Assembly (NCBI GenBank): GCA_025359125.1 | Contig: JANYHI010000042.1 | Coordinates: forward strand, 1 to 64,000 | Length of the DNA: 64,000 bases | From: Cytophagales bacterium | GTDB taxonomy: Bacteria > Bacteroidota > Bacteroidia > Cytophagales > Cyclobacteriaceae | Direction: 5' to 3' | The notes under the pieces: generated by a model | Databases searched by the model: none | Seen by the model: only the letters and a program-made list of their open reading frames with translations | Told to the model about the DNA's origin: nothing | Position numbers and translations under genes: made by a program | Shown: positions 63,739 through 64,000 of the stretch, one piece after another | Position numbering within the stretch: the stretch's first letter is position 1 | How the letters are laid out: each line of letters opens with the position of its first letter

Positions 63739-64000
63739 ATGACTAACAAAATTCAAATCTTCGATACTACTCTTCGTGATGGAGAACAAGTTCCAGGCTG
63801 TCAGTTAAAGACGCACGAGAAAGTGATCATTGCAAAAGAATTGGAAGCGTTGGGTGTAGATGTGATTGAAGCTGGATTTCCTATTTCAAGCCCCGGAGAT
63901 TTTTTATCGGTTGTAGAAATTTCTAAAGCAGTGAAGAATGTTACTGTTTGCGGCTTAACGCGATCGAAGAAAGATGACATTGATGTAGCAGCAGAAGCAC
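63739..64000 (+). CDS. leuA: 2-isopropylmalate synthase, 5' part
   Basis: The window ends inside this gene. The first 87 codons read [20 protein letters not shown] and go on with [14 protein letters not shown], the start of the HMGL-like TIM barrel of LeuA. It condenses acetyl-CoA with 2-oxoisovalerate, the first leucine step. Its regulatory C-terminus lies outside. A citramalate or homocitrate synthase is less likely given leuCDB upstream. Confidence 0.9.
   Translation, partial: MTNKIQIFDTTLRDGEQVPGCQLKTHEKVIIAKELEALGVDVIEAGFPISSPGDFLSVVEISKAVKNVTVCGLTRSKKDDIDVAAEA

Overview
The window comes from a member of the Bacteroidota, most likely the order Cytophagales. The signs are moderate to low GC, repeated TAnnTTTG promoter boxes in place of TATAAT, few obvious Shine-Dalgarno sequences, several non-ATG starts, an Nqr sodium pump, an ice-binding-like lipoprotein, a DUF2795 protein and the clustering of L13-S9-S2-EF-Ts. 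The order is inferred from gene content; no 16S gene is present.

Region by region. 1-600: the end of an IS21-type element (four 24-bp tandem repeats) and a tRNA-Asn. 0.7-5.3 kb: a membrane protein, a winged-helix regulator and creD with a duplicated 25-bp operator-like site, then a DUF486 protein and the ABC-F factor ettA. 5.4-8.6 kb: DUF2795, ispD, a MntA/HepT toxin-antitoxin pair whose hepT carries two indels, and queA with an upstream small ORF. 8.7-24 kb: mostly housekeeping genes: an ABC permease, two histidine kinases with one response regulator, murI, fabI, ispE, recA, an aminopeptidase, a pseudouridine synthase and rplM-rpsI-rpsB-tsf. 24-32.6 kb: a TolQ-like membrane pair, a LytS/LytR-type system, a MATE exporter, cmk, a decayed SRPBCC gene and an ice-binding-like lipoprotein. 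32.8-33.7 kb: two back-to-back tandem repeat arrays (a 32-bp period, then a 21-bp period) that no gene explains. 33.8-38.5 kb: nqrABCDE without nqrF. 39-48 kb: an aminotransferase and the ilvEDBNC-ilvA cluster behind a leader-peptide attenuator. 48-57 kb: a complete assimilatory sulfate reduction cluster (cysDN, siroheme methyltransferase, cysJ, cysI, a siroheme synthase/TauE fusion, cysH). 57-60.3 kb: a serine hydrolase, a VapBC pair, a HAD phosphatase and an OsmC protein. 60.3-64 kb: leuCDB and the start of leuA behind a second leader that looks like an attenuator.

How the genes work together: the ilv and leu blocks together cover the whole route to isoleucine, valine and leucine, and their leaders carry Leu/Ile/Val codon runs, RNA hairpins and an identical 17-base element just before the first gene. 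That combination is the most interesting regulatory signal here. The sulfur block takes sulfate through APS to sulfide and makes its own siroheme. ispD and ispE are two steps of the MEP isoprenoid pathway.

The two most unusual structural features are the 32-bp/21-bp double array upstream of the ice-binding-like gene, and the paired indels flanking the catalytic motif of hepT.
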